A stretch of DNA of 64,000 nt from JACRCG01 sp964524835 (GCA_964524835.1 CAZGEG010000023.1:1-64000), one strand, 5' to 3'. Numbered from the stretch's first letter, positions 25,733-34,257 are shown. Made by a program: numbers and translations. Notes: generated from the sequence alone by a model not told the origin.

Positions 25733-26485
25733 ATGACCGACCATATTCTAGTTACCAAAAACTTGTCCAAGGAATTCAAGGGGTTCACCGCCGTGTCCGC
25801 CGTGAACCTGCAGATCCGGCGCGGCCATATCCATGCCCTGATCGGGCCGAACGGTGCCGGCAAAACGACGGTGTTCAACCTCCTCACCAAGTTCCTCATC
25901 CCGACCTCCGGCAGCATTCATTTCAACGGCACCGACATCACGAGTGAAAAATCGGCCGACATCGCGCTGCGCGGAATCGTGCGCTCTTTCCAGATCTCGG
26001 CGGTCTTTCCGAACCTGACTCCCCTGGAGAATGTACGTCTGTCGCTGCAGCGCAAGCTCGGTGTCTCCTATCATTTCTGGAAATCGGACGCCATTCTGGA
26101 TCAGCTGGATGGGCAGGCCATGGAGCTGCTGGATTCCGTCGGTCTGGCTGAATATGCCGGTGAGATAACCGGTGAATTGGCATACGGACGCAAGCGGGCC
26201 CTGGAAATAGCCACCACGCTGGCGCTGGACCCCGAGATGATGCTGCTGGATGAACCGACCCAGGGGATGGGTGTCGAGGACGTGGATAAAATAACGTCAC
26301 TGGTGAAGAAGGTTTCCGCAAACCGCACGATTCTGATGGTCGAGCACAACCTCAAGGTCGTCGCCACCCTTGCGGACAGGATAACCGTTCTGCAGCGCGG
26401 GGCAATTCTCGCTGAAGGGACGTATGCGGAGGTTTCTAAAGATCCGCAGGTGCTTGAAGCGTATATGGGGAGTGCACATGCCTGA
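25733..26485 (+). CDS. livG: LIV-type ABC importer ATPase, LivG-like
   Basis: This 250-residue ATPase has Walker A GPNGAGKTT, the LivG-type signature ELAYGRKRALEIATTLALDP in place of LSGGQ, Walker B MMLLDEPTQGMG and the switch His in VEHNLKVV. It powers a HAAT-family importer with LivF, LivH, LivM and the binding protein encoded downstream. Its last 8 nt overlap livF. The family mostly carries branched-chain amino acids, but members import amides, urea and short carboxylates, and the operon context favours the last. Confidence 0.92.
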   Translation: MTDHILVTKNLSKEFKGFTAVSAVNLQIRRGHIHALIGPNGAGKTTVFNLLTKFLIPTSGSIHFNGTDITSEKSADIALRGIVRSFQISAVFPNLTPLENVRLSLQRKLGVSYHFWKSDAILDQLDGQAMELLDSVGLAEYAGEITGELAYGRKRALEIATTLALDPEMMLLDEPTQGMGVEDVDKITSLVKKVSANRTILMVEHNLKVVATLADRITVLQRGAILAEGTYAEVSKDPQVLEAYMGSAHA

Positions 26486-27194
26486 ATCGGTTCACAAAGA
26501 AATGTTGCGGATCACCGACCTGCATGCTTTTTATGGTGAATCCCACATCCTCCACGGCATCGATCTGACCGTCGGGGAGGGGGAAGTCGTCACCCTGCTG
26601 GGTCGAAACGGCGCCGGCCGGACCACGATCCTGAAATCGATCATCGGTTTGGTCGGGCGGCGGAGCGGTTCCATCACGATCAATGGAGTTGAAACGATCG
26701 GGATGCCGACCCACAAGATCGCGCATCTCGGATTAGGATACTGTCCCGAGGAGCGGGGAATCTTTTCCAGCCTTACCGTTGAGGAAAACATGCTGCTTCC
26801 GCCGGTAGTAAAAGAGGGGGGCATGCCGCTGGATGAGATTTATGCGATGTTCCCCAACCTGCTGGAGCGGCGCAGCAGCATGGGAACCCGGCTTTCGGGG
26901 GGCGAACAGCAGATGCTGGCGATGGCGCGGATCCTGCGCAACGGGGCGAAACTCCTGCTGCTGGACGAGATTACCGAGGGGTTGGCGCCGGTAATAGTCC
27001 AGACCCTGGGACGGCTCATCGGCCAGTTGAAAGAAAAAGGATTCACCATCATTCTGGTCGAGCAGAATTTCCATTTTGCTGCCGACCTGGCCGACCGTCA
27101 TTACGTGATTGATCACGGCACCATAGCAGAGATGATATCCAGAAACGAACTTGGCTCCAGCATGGAGAAACTCAACCGATACCTGGGAGTCTGA
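26478..27194 (+). CDS. livF: LIV-type ABC importer ATPase, LivF-like
   Basis: This is the second ATPase of the importer (238 aa from the chosen start), with AGFYGESHILHG-like N terminus (LHAFYGESHILHGIDL), signature LSGGEQQMLAMARIL and Walker B LLLLDEITEGLAP. Walker A reads GRNGAGRTT, with Arg where Lys is usual. Such Arg variants are known in some LivF-like proteins, but ATP use should be checked. The start overlaps the livG stop by 8 nt and has GGGGAG upstream. Confidence 0.9.
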   Translation: MPESVHKEMLRITDLHAFYGESHILHGIDLTVGEGEVVTLLGRNGAGRTTILKSIIGLVGRRSGSITINGVETIGMPTHKIAHLGLGYCPEERGIFSSLTVEENMLLPPVVKEGGMPLDEIYAMFPNLLERRSSMGTRLSGGEQQMLAMARILRNGAKLLLLDEITEGLAPVIVQTLGRLIGQLKEKGFTIILVEQNFHFAADLADRHYVIDHGTIAEMISRNELGSSMEKLNRYLGV

Positions 27195-27225
27195 TCAGGT
27201 ATACAAACCGAAAGGAGTATCTGTT

Positions 27226-28449
27226 ATGAAAAATTTGTTTTCAAACGCAGCACTGTCCGTCGCCGTTCTGGCACTGACAAGTGGCTTGGCCGGCGCGGCT
27301 GCCAAAGGGGTTTCGGACGACGTCGTCAAAATCGGGGTGCTGACCGACATGTCGGGGGTCTACTCCACGCTTGGCGGGAAAGGGACCCAGGTGGGCGTAG
27401 AAATGGCGGTCAAGGATTTCGGCGGCAAGGTGCTCGGCAAGCCGATCCAGGTAATCGGCGCCGATCATCAGAACAAGGCCGACATCGCCTCGGCGAAGGC
27501 CCGCGAGTGGTTTGACAATGAAAAAGTAGACATGATAACCGGCCTGCTGAACTCGGGCTGTGCCCTGGCGGTGCAGAAACTTGCCGGAGACAAGAAAAAG
27601 ATCACGATGAACACCGGCGCCGCCAGTACGGATCTGACCAACAAGGCCTGCACCCCGTACGGCATCCACTACGTCTACGATACCTATGCCCTGGGCAAGG
27701 TAACCGGACAGGCGGTCGTCCAGGGCGGAGGAAAGAGCTGGTACTTCATTACCGCCGATTATGCCTTTGGCCATTCTCTGGAGGAGAATACCACCAAATT
27801 TGTGAAGGCATTGGGCGGCAAGGTGCTCGGCTCGGTGCGCCACCCGCTCTCCACCGCGGACTTTTCGTCCTATCTGCTCCAGGCCCAGTCGTCCGGTGCC
27901 CAGATAATCGGCCTGGCCAATGCCGGCGGCGATACCACCAATGCGATAAAGCAGGCGAGGGAGTTCGGCATCGACAAGAAAGGGCAGAGCCTCGTCGGAC
28001 TGCTGATCTTCGATACCGACATAAAAAGCCTCGGCTTGAACGTGGCTCAGGGGATGCAGTTCACCTCGGGATTCTACTGGGACCGGGATGATGCTACCCG
28101 CGCGTTCGCAAAACGTTTCTATGCCATCCACAAGGCGATGCCGACCATGGACCAGGCCGGAGCCTATTCGGCTACAATGAACTACCTCAAGGCGATCAAG
28201 GCGGCCGGCACCGATGATTCGGATGCGGTCATGGCAAAACTGAAATCCATGAATATCAGCGATTTTTTTGCCGTGAACGGCAAAATCAGGGCTGACGGCC
28301 GCATGGTGCATGACATGTATCTGATGCAGGTTAAGAAGCCTTCCGAATCCAAGGGTGAATGGGATCTGCTCAAGATCGTCAAGACCGTTCCCGCCGCCGA
28401 GGCATTCATGCCTCTTTCGGAAAGCAGTTGTTCGATGGTTAAGAAGTAA
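27226..28449 (+). CDS. livK: Periplasmic substrate-binding protein of the LIV-type importer
   Basis: The 407-residue protein starts with a signal peptide (NAALSVAVLALTSGLAGAAA) and has the type I periplasmic fold of the LivK family: VKIGVLTDMSGVYSTLGGKG, IQVIGADHQNKADIASAKA and YFITADYAFGHSLEENTTK. AAAGGAG precedes the ATG. It delivers substrate to LivHM. The GxLTDMSGVYS type is frequent in binding proteins for aromatic or aliphatic carboxylates and amides, so the ligand need not be leucine. The C terminus EAFMPLSESSCSMVKK is typical of this subgroup. Confidence 0.9.
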   Translation: MKNLFSNAALSVAVLALTSGLAGAAAKGVSDDVVKIGVLTDMSGVYSTLGGKGTQVGVEMAVKDFGGKVLGKPIQVIGADHQNKADIASAKAREWFDNEKVDMITGLLNSGCALAVQKLAGDKKKITMNTGAASTDLTNKACTPYGIHYVYDTYALGKVTGQAVVQGGGKSWYFITADYAFGHSLEENTTKFVKALGGKVLGSVRHPLSTADFSSYLLQAQSSGAQIIGLANAGGDTTNAIKQAREFGIDKKGQSLVGLLIFDTDIKSLGLNVAQGMQFTSGFYWDRDDATRAFAKRFYAIHKAMPTMDQAGAYSATMNYLKAIKAAGTDDSDAVMAKLKSMNISDFFAVNGKIRADGRMVHDMYLMQVKKPSESKGEWDLLKIVKTVPAAEAFMPLSESSCSMVKK

Positions 28450-28452
28450 CGT

Positions 28453-28532
28453 AAATCCCCCCTAACCCCCCTTTTATAAAGGGGGGAATTTAAAGGCCTC
28501 CCCCTTTTTGAAAGGGGGATTGAGGGGGATTT
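28453..28532. repeat. Palindromic intergenic repeat, copy A
   Basis: This 80-bp element starts AAATCCCCCCTAACCCCCC and ends GGGGGATTGAGGGGGATTT, with two internal hairpins (C6/G6 and C5/G5). A second copy in the same orientation lies at 30462-30540. It fills most of the livK-livH gap and would fold strongly in the operon mRNA. Confidence 0.9.
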
Positions 28533-28592
28533 GCTTTTGGATGTAACAAGTGGAGTTTTTGAAGTGCTAGAGTTATTACAAGGGAGCTGGTC

Positions 28593-29498
28593 ATGGAGCT
28601 ATCATTTCAGACGGTCATGTCGCAGGTAATGCTGGGGCTCAACAACGGCGTGTTCTACGCCATCCTGAGCCTCGGACTGGCGGTTATTTTCGGCCTCCTG
28701 AACATCGTCAATTTTGCCCACGGTTCGCTGTACATGCTGGGAGCGTATGTGGCGCTCCTCGGCTACACGAAGCTGGGACCGCTTATCGGGATGCCGGACT
28801 TTCACCTCAATTACTGGGCGGCGCTGATATTAGCCCCGCTGGTGGTGGGCGCAGTGGGGGTCGTGATTGAGCGGACCATGCTGCGCAGGTTGTACAAGTT
28901 TGACCATCTGTACGGTCTGCTGCTCACCTTCGGACTTGCCCTCATTATCCAGGGGGTCTTTACCAATTTCTTCAATGTATCCGGCGATCCCTACGAGGCC
29001 AAGCCGGAGATATTGAACGGTGCGGTAAATCTCGGCTTCATGATGTTCCCGAAATACCGACTCTGGGTGATAGTCATCTCTCTGCTGGTCTGTTTCGGCA
29101 CCTGGTTTGTTATTGAGCGGACAAAACTCGGTTCCTATCTCCGTGCCGGTACGGAAAATCCGGAGCTGGTGAAGGCGTTCGGCGTCAATGTGCCGCTCAT
29201 GATCACGCTGACCTACGGCTTCGGCGTGGCGCTGGCCGCCTTTGCCGGGGTGCTTGCCGCGCCGATCTATTCGGTCAGCCCGGTCATGGGGTCGGAGATG
29301 ATCATTACCGTCTTCGCCGTGGTGGTCATCGGCGGGATGGGATCGATCATGGGATCGATTGTCACCGGCCTTCTGCTCGGCATGGTTGAGGGGTTCACAA
29401 AAGTCGTGTATGCCCCGGCCTCAAGTACCGTTATCTTCCTGATCATGGTTATCGTTCTGCTGGTCAAGCCTGCCGGCCTGTTCGGGAAGGAGTCATAA
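28593..29498 (+). CDS. livH: LIV-type ABC importer permease, LivH-like
   Basis: The protein (301 aa) has about eight membrane helices. Family motifs are LNNGVFYAILSLGLAVIFGL, LNIVNFAHGSLYMLGAYVA and the C-terminal EAA-type loop AFAGVLAAPIYSVSPVMGSE with VVVIGGMGSIMGSIVTGLLL. It forms the transmembrane channel with LivM. GGGAG lies upstream of the ATG, and the stop abuts the livM start (TAAATG). Confidence 0.94.
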   Translation: MELSFQTVMSQVMLGLNNGVFYAILSLGLAVIFGLLNIVNFAHGSLYMLGAYVALLGYTKLGPLIGMPDFHLNYWAALILAPLVVGAVGVVIERTMLRRLYKFDHLYGLLLTFGLALIIQGVFTNFFNVSGDPYEAKPEILNGAVNLGFMMFPKYRLWVIVISLLVCFGTWFVIERTKLGSYLRAGTENPELVKAFGVNVPLMITLTYGFGVALAAFAGVLAAPIYSVSPVMGSEMIITVFAVVVIGGMGSIMGSIVTGLLLGMVEGFTKVVYAPASSTVIFLIMVIVLLVKPAGLFGKES

Positions 29499-30440
29499 AT
29501 GAACAAGTTCGCCTGGATCGCCCTTATACTCCTCGGCCTGCTGGCGCCGTTTGTCGTCTATCCGGTGTTCATGATGAAGCTGCTCTGTTTTGCGCTGTTT
29601 GCCTCAGCCTTCAATCTGCTGCTTGGCTACACCGGGCTGCTCTCCTTCGGCCATGCGGCATTTTTTGGCGGCGCATCGTATGTGACCGGTTATCTGGTCA
29701 AGAACAGCGGCCTGACTCCCGAGCTGGGTGTTCTGGGAGGTACGCTCTTCGCCGCTCTGCTGGGGTATATAGTCGGCAGTCTGGCGATCCGGCGGCAGGG
29801 GATCTATTTCGCCATGGTCACACTGGCACTGGCCCAGATCGTCTATTTTCTGGCGCTGAAACTGCCATTCACCGGTGGCGAGGATGGGCTGCAGGGCATC
29901 CCCCGCGGCAAACTCTTCGGCCTGATAGATCTGGGCCACGTCTATACCGTCGGCGGCAGCCCGCTCGGACTCAATCTTTATTACTTCGTCTTCGTCCTGT
30001 TCTGTCTCGGTTTCTGGGTCATTCACCGGGCTATTAATTCGCCTTTCGGTCAGGTGCTGAAGGCGATTCGGGAAAATGAGCCGCGCGCCGTGTCACTCGG
30101 GTACAAGGTGGAGAGGTTCAAGCTGATTGCGTTTGTCCTCTCGGCAGCGCTGGCCGGAATGGCGGGTGCAATGAAGTCGCTGGTGTTCCAGCTCGCTTCG
30201 CTAACCGATGTCAGCTGGCACACCTCCGGAGAGGTGGTCCTGATGACTCTTCTGGGAGGGGTAGGCACGGTACTCGGCCCGCTGGCCGGCGCATTCACCG
30301 TGGTGACGCTCCAGTCTGAACTGAGTTCGGTCGGTTCCTGGATAACGGTAATCATCGGGAGTATCTTTGTGGTCTGCGTCCTCCTGTTCCGCCGCGGGTT
30401 TGTGGGGGAGCTGGGGAGGCTGCTGAAACGGTCGCTGTAA
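29499..30440 (+). CDS. livM: LIV-type ABC importer permease, LivM-like
   Basis: This second permease subunit (313 aa) has typical motifs FNLLLGYTGLLSFGHAAFFG, AIRRQGIYFAMVTLALAQIV, RAINSPFGQVLKAIRENEPR and GGVGTVLGPLAGAF. It lacks a long N-terminal extension seen in some LivM proteins. AAGGAG in the 3' end of livH serves as the ribosome site. Repeat copy B follows, and then the CoA-transferase genes. Confidence 0.94.
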   Translation: MNKFAWIALILLGLLAPFVVYPVFMMKLLCFALFASAFNLLLGYTGLLSFGHAAFFGGASYVTGYLVKNSGLTPELGVLGGTLFAALLGYIVGSLAIRRQGIYFAMVTLALAQIVYFLALKLPFTGGEDGLQGIPRGKLFGLIDLGHVYTVGGSPLGLNLYYFVFVLFCLGFWVIHRAINSPFGQVLKAIRENEPRAVSLGYKVERFKLIAFVLSAALAGMAGAMKSLVFQLASLTDVSWHTSGEVVLMTLLGGVGTVLGPLAGAFTVVTLQSELSSVGSWITVIIGSIFVVCVLLFRRGFVGELGRLLKRSL

Positions 30441-30461
30441 CGAATTAGGGAGCTTAACGGC

Positions 30462-30540
30462 AAATCCCCCCTAGCCCCCCTTTTTCAAAGGGGGGTACTA
30501 AAAACTTCCCCCTTTGAAAAAGGGGGATTGAGGGGGATTT
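30462..30540. repeat. Palindromic intergenic repeat, copy B
   Basis: This 79-bp element (AAATCCCCCCTAGCCCCCC ... GGGGGATTGAGGGGGATTT) closely matches copy A at 28453, in the same orientation. The two copies bracket livH-livM exactly. The outer ends form an inverted repeat, as in small non-autonomous palindromic elements. Confidence 0.9.
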
Positions 30541-30572
30541 GATTTCAGCAGTGAAATCCAGGAGGTAAGAAT

Positions 30573-31265
30573 ATGGCAGTTGTCTGTACAAGCATTCAGG
30601 AAGCGCTGGAGGGAATCCGGGATGGCGCCAGCATCATGGCGGGGGGGTTCGGACTGGTCGGGATACCGGAAAAGCTGATCCAGGGGCTGCGCGACTCCGG
30701 CGTCCGCGACCTGACGGTCATTTCCAACAACTGCGGCGTGGACGAGTGGGGACTGGGGATCCTGCTCCAGAACCGGCAGATCAGGAAAATGGTCTCCTCC
30801 TATGTCGGTGAGAACAAGGAGTTCGAGCGCCAGTATCTGGCGGGTGAGCTGGAGGTGGAGCTGGTTCCGCAGGGTACCCTGGCGGAGCGGATTCGGGCCG
30901 GCGGCGCCGGCATCCCGGCTTTCTACACACCTGCCGGGGTCGGCACCCCGATTGCGGAGGGGCGCGAAACCAGGGTCTTCGGTGCGAAGGAGTATCTGCT
31001 GGAGGCCGGGTTGACCGCGGATTTTTCGATCATCAAGGCGTGGAAGGGGGACCGCTTCGGCAATCTGGTCTACCGCAAGACCGCCCGCAACTTCAACCCG
31101 ATGATGGCGGCGGCCGGCCGGATCACTATCGCCGAGGTGGAGGAACTGGTGGAAACCGGCGATCTTGACCCCGACCAGATTCATACCCCCAGCGTCTACG
31201 TGCAGCGCATCATTGCCTGCAGCGGCCACGAAAAGCGGATCGAACGCCGCACGACCCGGAAATAG
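30573..31265 (+). CDS. scoA: 3-oxoacid CoA-transferase, subunit A
   Basis: This 230-residue alpha subunit belongs to family I CoA-transferases (ScoA/AtoD type), with IMAGGFGLVGIPEKLIQGL, NNCGVDEWGLGILL, GTLAERIRAGGAGIPAFYTP and KAWKGDRFGNLVYRKTARNF. With subunit B it transfers CoA between succinyl-CoA or acetyl-CoA and acetoacetate or another short acid. AGGAGG precedes the ATG. It sits between the importer and a thiolase, so the imported acid is probably activated here. Confidence 0.93.
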   Translation: MAVVCTSIQEALEGIRDGASIMAGGFGLVGIPEKLIQGLRDSGVRDLTVISNNCGVDEWGLGILLQNRQIRKMVSSYVGENKEFERQYLAGELEVELVPQGTLAERIRAGGAGIPAFYTPAGVGTPIAEGRETRVFGAKEYLLEAGLTADFSIIKAWKGDRFGNLVYRKTARNFNPMMAAAGRITIAEVEELVETGDLDPDQIHTPSVYVQRIIACSGHEKRIERRTTRK

Positions 31266-31292
31266 AAAGCCCGAAAACAGAAAGGAATCAGC

Positions 31293-31934
31293 ATGGCATT
31301 GACACGCGAAGAGATGGCCCAACGGGCCGCGCAGGAGATAGAGGACGGCTACTACGTCAATCTGGGGATCGGCATGCCGACCCTGGTTGCCAATTATATC
31401 CCGGCGGGGAAAACCGTCGTGCTGCAGTCCGAGAACGGCCTGCTCGGCATCGGCCCTTATCCGACGGAAGAGGAAATTGACCCCGACCTGATCAATGCCG
31501 GCAAGGAGACCATCACGATGATTCCCGGTTCCTGCACCTTCAGCAGTGCCGAATCGTTCGCGATGATCCGCGGCGGGCATATAGATCTGGCCATACTGGG
31601 GGGGATGGAGGCGTCAGCATCGGGCGACCTGGCCAACTGGGTGATCCCCGGCAAGATGGTCAAGGGGATGGGTGGGGCGATGGACCTGGTGCACGGCGCC
31701 AAACGGATCGTGGTGCTGATGGAACATTGCAACAAAGGGGGGGAAACCAAGATTCTCAACAGCTGTACGCTGCCGCTGACCGGCCGTGGTGTTATCAACC
31801 GGATCATCACCGACCGGGCCGTGCTGGACGTCACCCCGGAGGGGCTGCGGCTGGTCGAGGTTGCTCCCGGATATACCCAGGCCGACATCCAGGCTTGTTC
31901 GGAGCCGAAGCTGATCTTCTCCCCTTTGCTCTGA
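31293..31934 (+). CDS. scoB: 3-oxoacid CoA-transferase, subunit B
   Basis: The beta subunit (213 aa) carries the catalytic glutamate in VLQSENGLLGIGPYP (Glu47), which forms the enzyme-CoA thioester. Other family motifs are GYYVNLGIGMPTLVANY, GSCTFSSAESFAMIRGGH and GKMVKGMGGAMDLV. GAAAGGA lies upstream. It acts as a heteromer with subunit A, 27 nt upstream, and hands acetoacetyl-CoA to the thiolase encoded next. Confidence 0.94.
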   Translation: MALTREEMAQRAAQEIEDGYYVNLGIGMPTLVANYIPAGKTVVLQSENGLLGIGPYPTEEEIDPDLINAGKETITMIPGSCTFSSAESFAMIRGGHIDLAILGGMEASASGDLANWVIPGKMVKGMGGAMDLVHGAKRIVVLMEHCNKGGETKILNSCTLPLTGRGVINRIITDRAVLDVTPEGLRLVEVAPGYTQADIQACSEPKLIFSPLL

Positions 31935-31950
31935 AAAAAGGAGCCGCGTC

Positions 31951-33135
31951 ATGCGCACCGTAGTCATAGCTTCTGCCGCCCGAACTCCGACCGGCTCCTT
32001 CGGCGGTTCACTCGCATCCCTCCCCGCTGCTCAGCTCGGCAGTCTCGTTGTCGGCGAAGTTGTCCGCAGGGCCGGGGTGCCGACAGAGAGCGTCGAAGAG
32101 GTCATCATGGGACAGATCCTGCAGGGCGGCTGCGGGCAGAACCCGGCCCGGCAGGTGTCGATCGGCGCCGGAATTCCGGAGCATGTCCCCTCCTACACGG
32201 TCAACAAGCTGTGCGGCTCCGGTCTGAAGAGTGTCGCCCTGGGTGCCCTGGCTATCGCCGCCGGGGAGGCCGACACGATTGTCGCCGGAGGCATGGAGAG
32301 CATGAGCAGGGCCCCCTATCTCCTCGACAAGGCCCGGGGCGGCTACCGCATGGGTAACGGCGTCCTGGAGGATTCGATCCTCAAGGATGCCCTGACCGAC
32401 GCGTTTCACGGAATCCACATGGGTATCACGGCGGAAAACATTGCCGACCGGTATCGCATCTCGCGCGAGGAGTCCGATGCCTTCGCCCTGCAGTCGCAGC
32501 AGAAGGCCGCCAAAGCGATCAGCGAAGGGATCTTCACCAGGGAGATCATCCCGGTGCCGATACCCGGCAGATGTGGAGAGACGACCATAGTGACGGATGA
32601 CGAACATCCCCGCCGCGACACCACCATGGAGAGCCTTGCGAAGCTGCGGCCGACGTTCAAGGGGGGAGGTGTCGTTACCGCCGGTAATTCCTCCGGCATC
32701 AACGATGCTGCGGCAGCGGTCCTGCTGATGGAGGAGGGAGCGGCAAGGCGGGCAGGTATTCGTCCTTTGGCCCGCATCCTGGGGTGGGGGTCGGCCGGTG
32801 TCGATCCGAGGATTATGGGGATGGGGCCGGTTGAAGCGATCCGGAAAGCTCTCACTAAAGCCGGCCTGACGCTCGAAGATATCGAGCTGGTAGAGCTGAA
32901 CGAAGCCTTTGCGGTGCAGTCGCTGGCGGTGATCCGCGAGCTGCGCCTCGACAGCCGCAAGGTCAACGTGAACGGCGGTGCCATTGCGCTGGGTCATCCG
33001 GTGGGTGCCAGCGGCGCCCGGATACTGGTGACGCTGCTGCATGAAATGGAGCGGAGCGGCCTGCGGCTCGGTCTGGCGGCGCTCTGTATCGGCGGCGGTC
33101 AGGGGATTGCGATGGTAGTTGAGCGGGATATCTAG
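31951..33135 (+). CDS. Acetyl-CoA acetyltransferase (thiolase)
   Basis: The protein (394 aa, normal length) has the nucleophilic Cys88 in NKLCGSGLKSV, the catalytic His349 in NGGAIALGHPVGASGARIL and the second Cys379 in CIGGGQGIAMV. It would split acetoacetyl-CoA into two acetyl-CoA during oxidation of ketone-body-like acids. The reverse reaction is also possible. It lies 16 nt after scoB. Specificity for C4 versus longer chains cannot be read from the sequence, but the neighbours suggest C4. Confidence 0.95.
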   Translation: MRTVVIASAARTPTGSFGGSLASLPAAQLGSLVVGEVVRRAGVPTESVEEVIMGQILQGGCGQNPARQVSIGAGIPEHVPSYTVNKLCGSGLKSVALGALAIAAGEADTIVAGGMESMSRAPYLLDKARGGYRMGNGVLEDSILKDALTDAFHGIHMGITAENIADRYRISREESDAFALQSQQKAAKAISEGIFTREIIPVPIPGRCGETTIVTDDEHPRRDTTMESLAKLRPTFKGGGVVTAGNSSGINDAAAAVLLMEEGAARRAGIRPLARILGWGSAGVDPRIMGMGPVEAIRKALTKAGLTLEDIELVELNEAFAVQSLAVIRELRLDSRKVNVNGGAIALGHPVGASGARILVTLLHEMERSGLRLGLAALCIGGGQGIAMVVERDI

Positions 33136-33205
33136 TCGATCGCTATATAGTTTAAATCAGCGGGTCGTTATGATTAGTGCGGGCAACAGCTTAAAAGTTA
33201 TTACT

Positions 33206-33310
33206 CACGCGACGACGCACCAAAAGTAGGCGCTTTTAAACGACGAAAGTCGTTTAAGCAATTACTTTGATTCGAGGTTTATAAGCGTTGCGTCGTCGCG
33301 TCGTTGCGTG
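33206..33310. repeat. Nested inverted repeat between thiolase and dehydrogenase genes
   Basis: The outer arms GCGACGACGCA and TGCGTCGTCGC are about 70 bp apart, with the right arm continued by a second CGTCG unit. Inside is a perfect hairpin, TTAAACGAC-GAAA-GTCGTTTAA (33236-33257). The 221-nt gap 33136-33356 holds little else. It may be a small mobile palindrome or a processing or termination structure. I saw no second copy in the window. Confidence 0.65.
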
Positions 33311-33356
33311 AAACAAGTTTTTTGGTTTTGGCTTGTCCAGCTTAGGAGGAATCGAG

Positions 33357-34139
33357 ATGCTCAAAGGAAAGAGTGCGCTTATAACCGGTTCGACCAGCGG
33401 CATCGGTCTCGGCATTGCCCGTGCCCTGGCTGGGCAGGGATGCAGCATCATGCTGAACGGCCTGGGTGACCCGGAGGTGATCGAAGCGACCCGAAAGGGG
33501 CTGGAAACGGAGTTCGGGGTTACGGCACGGTTCCACGGGGCCGACATGACTCGGCCGGAGGAGATTGCTGCACTGGTAGAGGCCGCGGCAGCAGCGTTCG
33601 GCGGCGTCGATATTCTGGTGAACAACGCCGGAATACAGTATACCGCCCCGGTCGAAGAGTTCCCCCCCGACCGCTGGGCCGCCATCATCGCGGTCAACCT
33701 CTCTGCCGGTTTTTATACGATCCACCACGCGCTCCCGTTCATGAGGCGGAACGGCTGGGGACGGATCATCAATATCGCCTCGGTACACGGACTGGTGGCG
33801 TCGGCTCACAAGGCGGCCTATGTTGCGGCCAAGCATGGCCTGGTCGGCCTGACCAAGGTTGTCGCCCTGGAAACCGCCGGTTCCGGCATCACCAGCAACG
33901 CGATCTGTCCCGGCTGGACCAGGACCGAGCTGATCGAGCCGCAGATAATCGCCCGGGCGAAGGCTCTCGGGGTCGATATCGAGGCGGGGGGGCGCAGCAT
34001 GCTGGCGGAGAAGCAGCCGTCGCAGCAGTTTGTTTCGATCGAGCAGCTAGGGCAATTGGCGCTCTTTCTCTGTTCGCCGGCCGCGGACCAGATTACCGGC
34101 ACGGCGATTCCGATTGATGGCGGTTGGACGGCGCAATAG
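33357..34139 (+). CDS. bdhA: 3-hydroxybutyrate dehydrogenase (SDR family)
   Basis: This 260-residue short-chain dehydrogenase has the NAD-binding TGSTSGIG (10-17), NNAG, and the catalytic Ser142 (NIASVHGL) with Tyr155/Lys159 (YVAAKHG). The segments AICPGWTRTELIEPQI and MLAEKQPSQQFVSIEQLG are characteristic of D-3-hydroxybutyrate dehydrogenases, which oxidise 3-hydroxybutyrate to acetoacetate. AGGAGG supports the start at 33357. It completes a path 3-hydroxybutyrate to acetoacetate to acetoacetyl-CoA to acetyl-CoA with the upstream genes. Its last 20 nt recur at 42750 as the far end of the defence island. Confidence 0.9.
   Translation: MLKGKSALITGSTSGIGLGIARALAGQGCSIMLNGLGDPEVIEATRKGLETEFGVTARFHGADMTRPEEIAALVEAAAAAFGGVDILVNNAGIQYTAPVEEFPPDRWAAIIAVNLSAGFYTIHHALPFMRRNGWGRIINIASVHGLVASAHKAAYVAAKHGLVGLTKVVALETAGSGITSNAICPGWTRTELIEPQIIARAKALGVDIEAGGRSMLAEKQPSQQFVSIEQLGQLALFLCSPAADQITGTAIPIDGGWTAQ
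34118..34137. repeat. Left direct repeat (attL-like), within the bdhA 3' end
   Basis: Twenty bases ending one base into the bdhA stop codon (TAG). They match 42750-42769 at 19 of 20 positions. Confidence 0.8.
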
Positions 34140-34221
34140 ATTTTCAAAAGTTACTATTGAAAAATACGACCTGAATGTATATATAAAACAAAGCTCATCC
34201 ACCATGTGTGGAAGGAGTAAC

Positions 34222-34257
34222 GAGGCCGTCCCAGAAGTGCGGCCTCAGTTTTTTTGT
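34222..34257 (+). terminator. Rho-independent terminator after bdhA
   Basis: GAGGCCG (34222-34228) pairs with CGGCCTC (34240-34246) and is followed by AG and a run of seven T. It lies 83 nt after the bdhA stop, just inside the island edge. It could end the bdhA transcript or protect the island from read-through. Confidence 0.75.

Noticed and set aside
27241..28311. 356-codon minus-strand reading frame
   Set aside because: It is antisense to livK, which has a signal peptide and the full binding-protein fold.
30498..31580. 360-codon minus-strand reading frame
   Set aside because: It is antisense to scoA/scoB, and its C terminus reads into repeat copy B.
32008..33042. 344-codon minus-strand reading frame
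   Set aside because: It is antisense to the thiolase, whose catalytic residues are all present.
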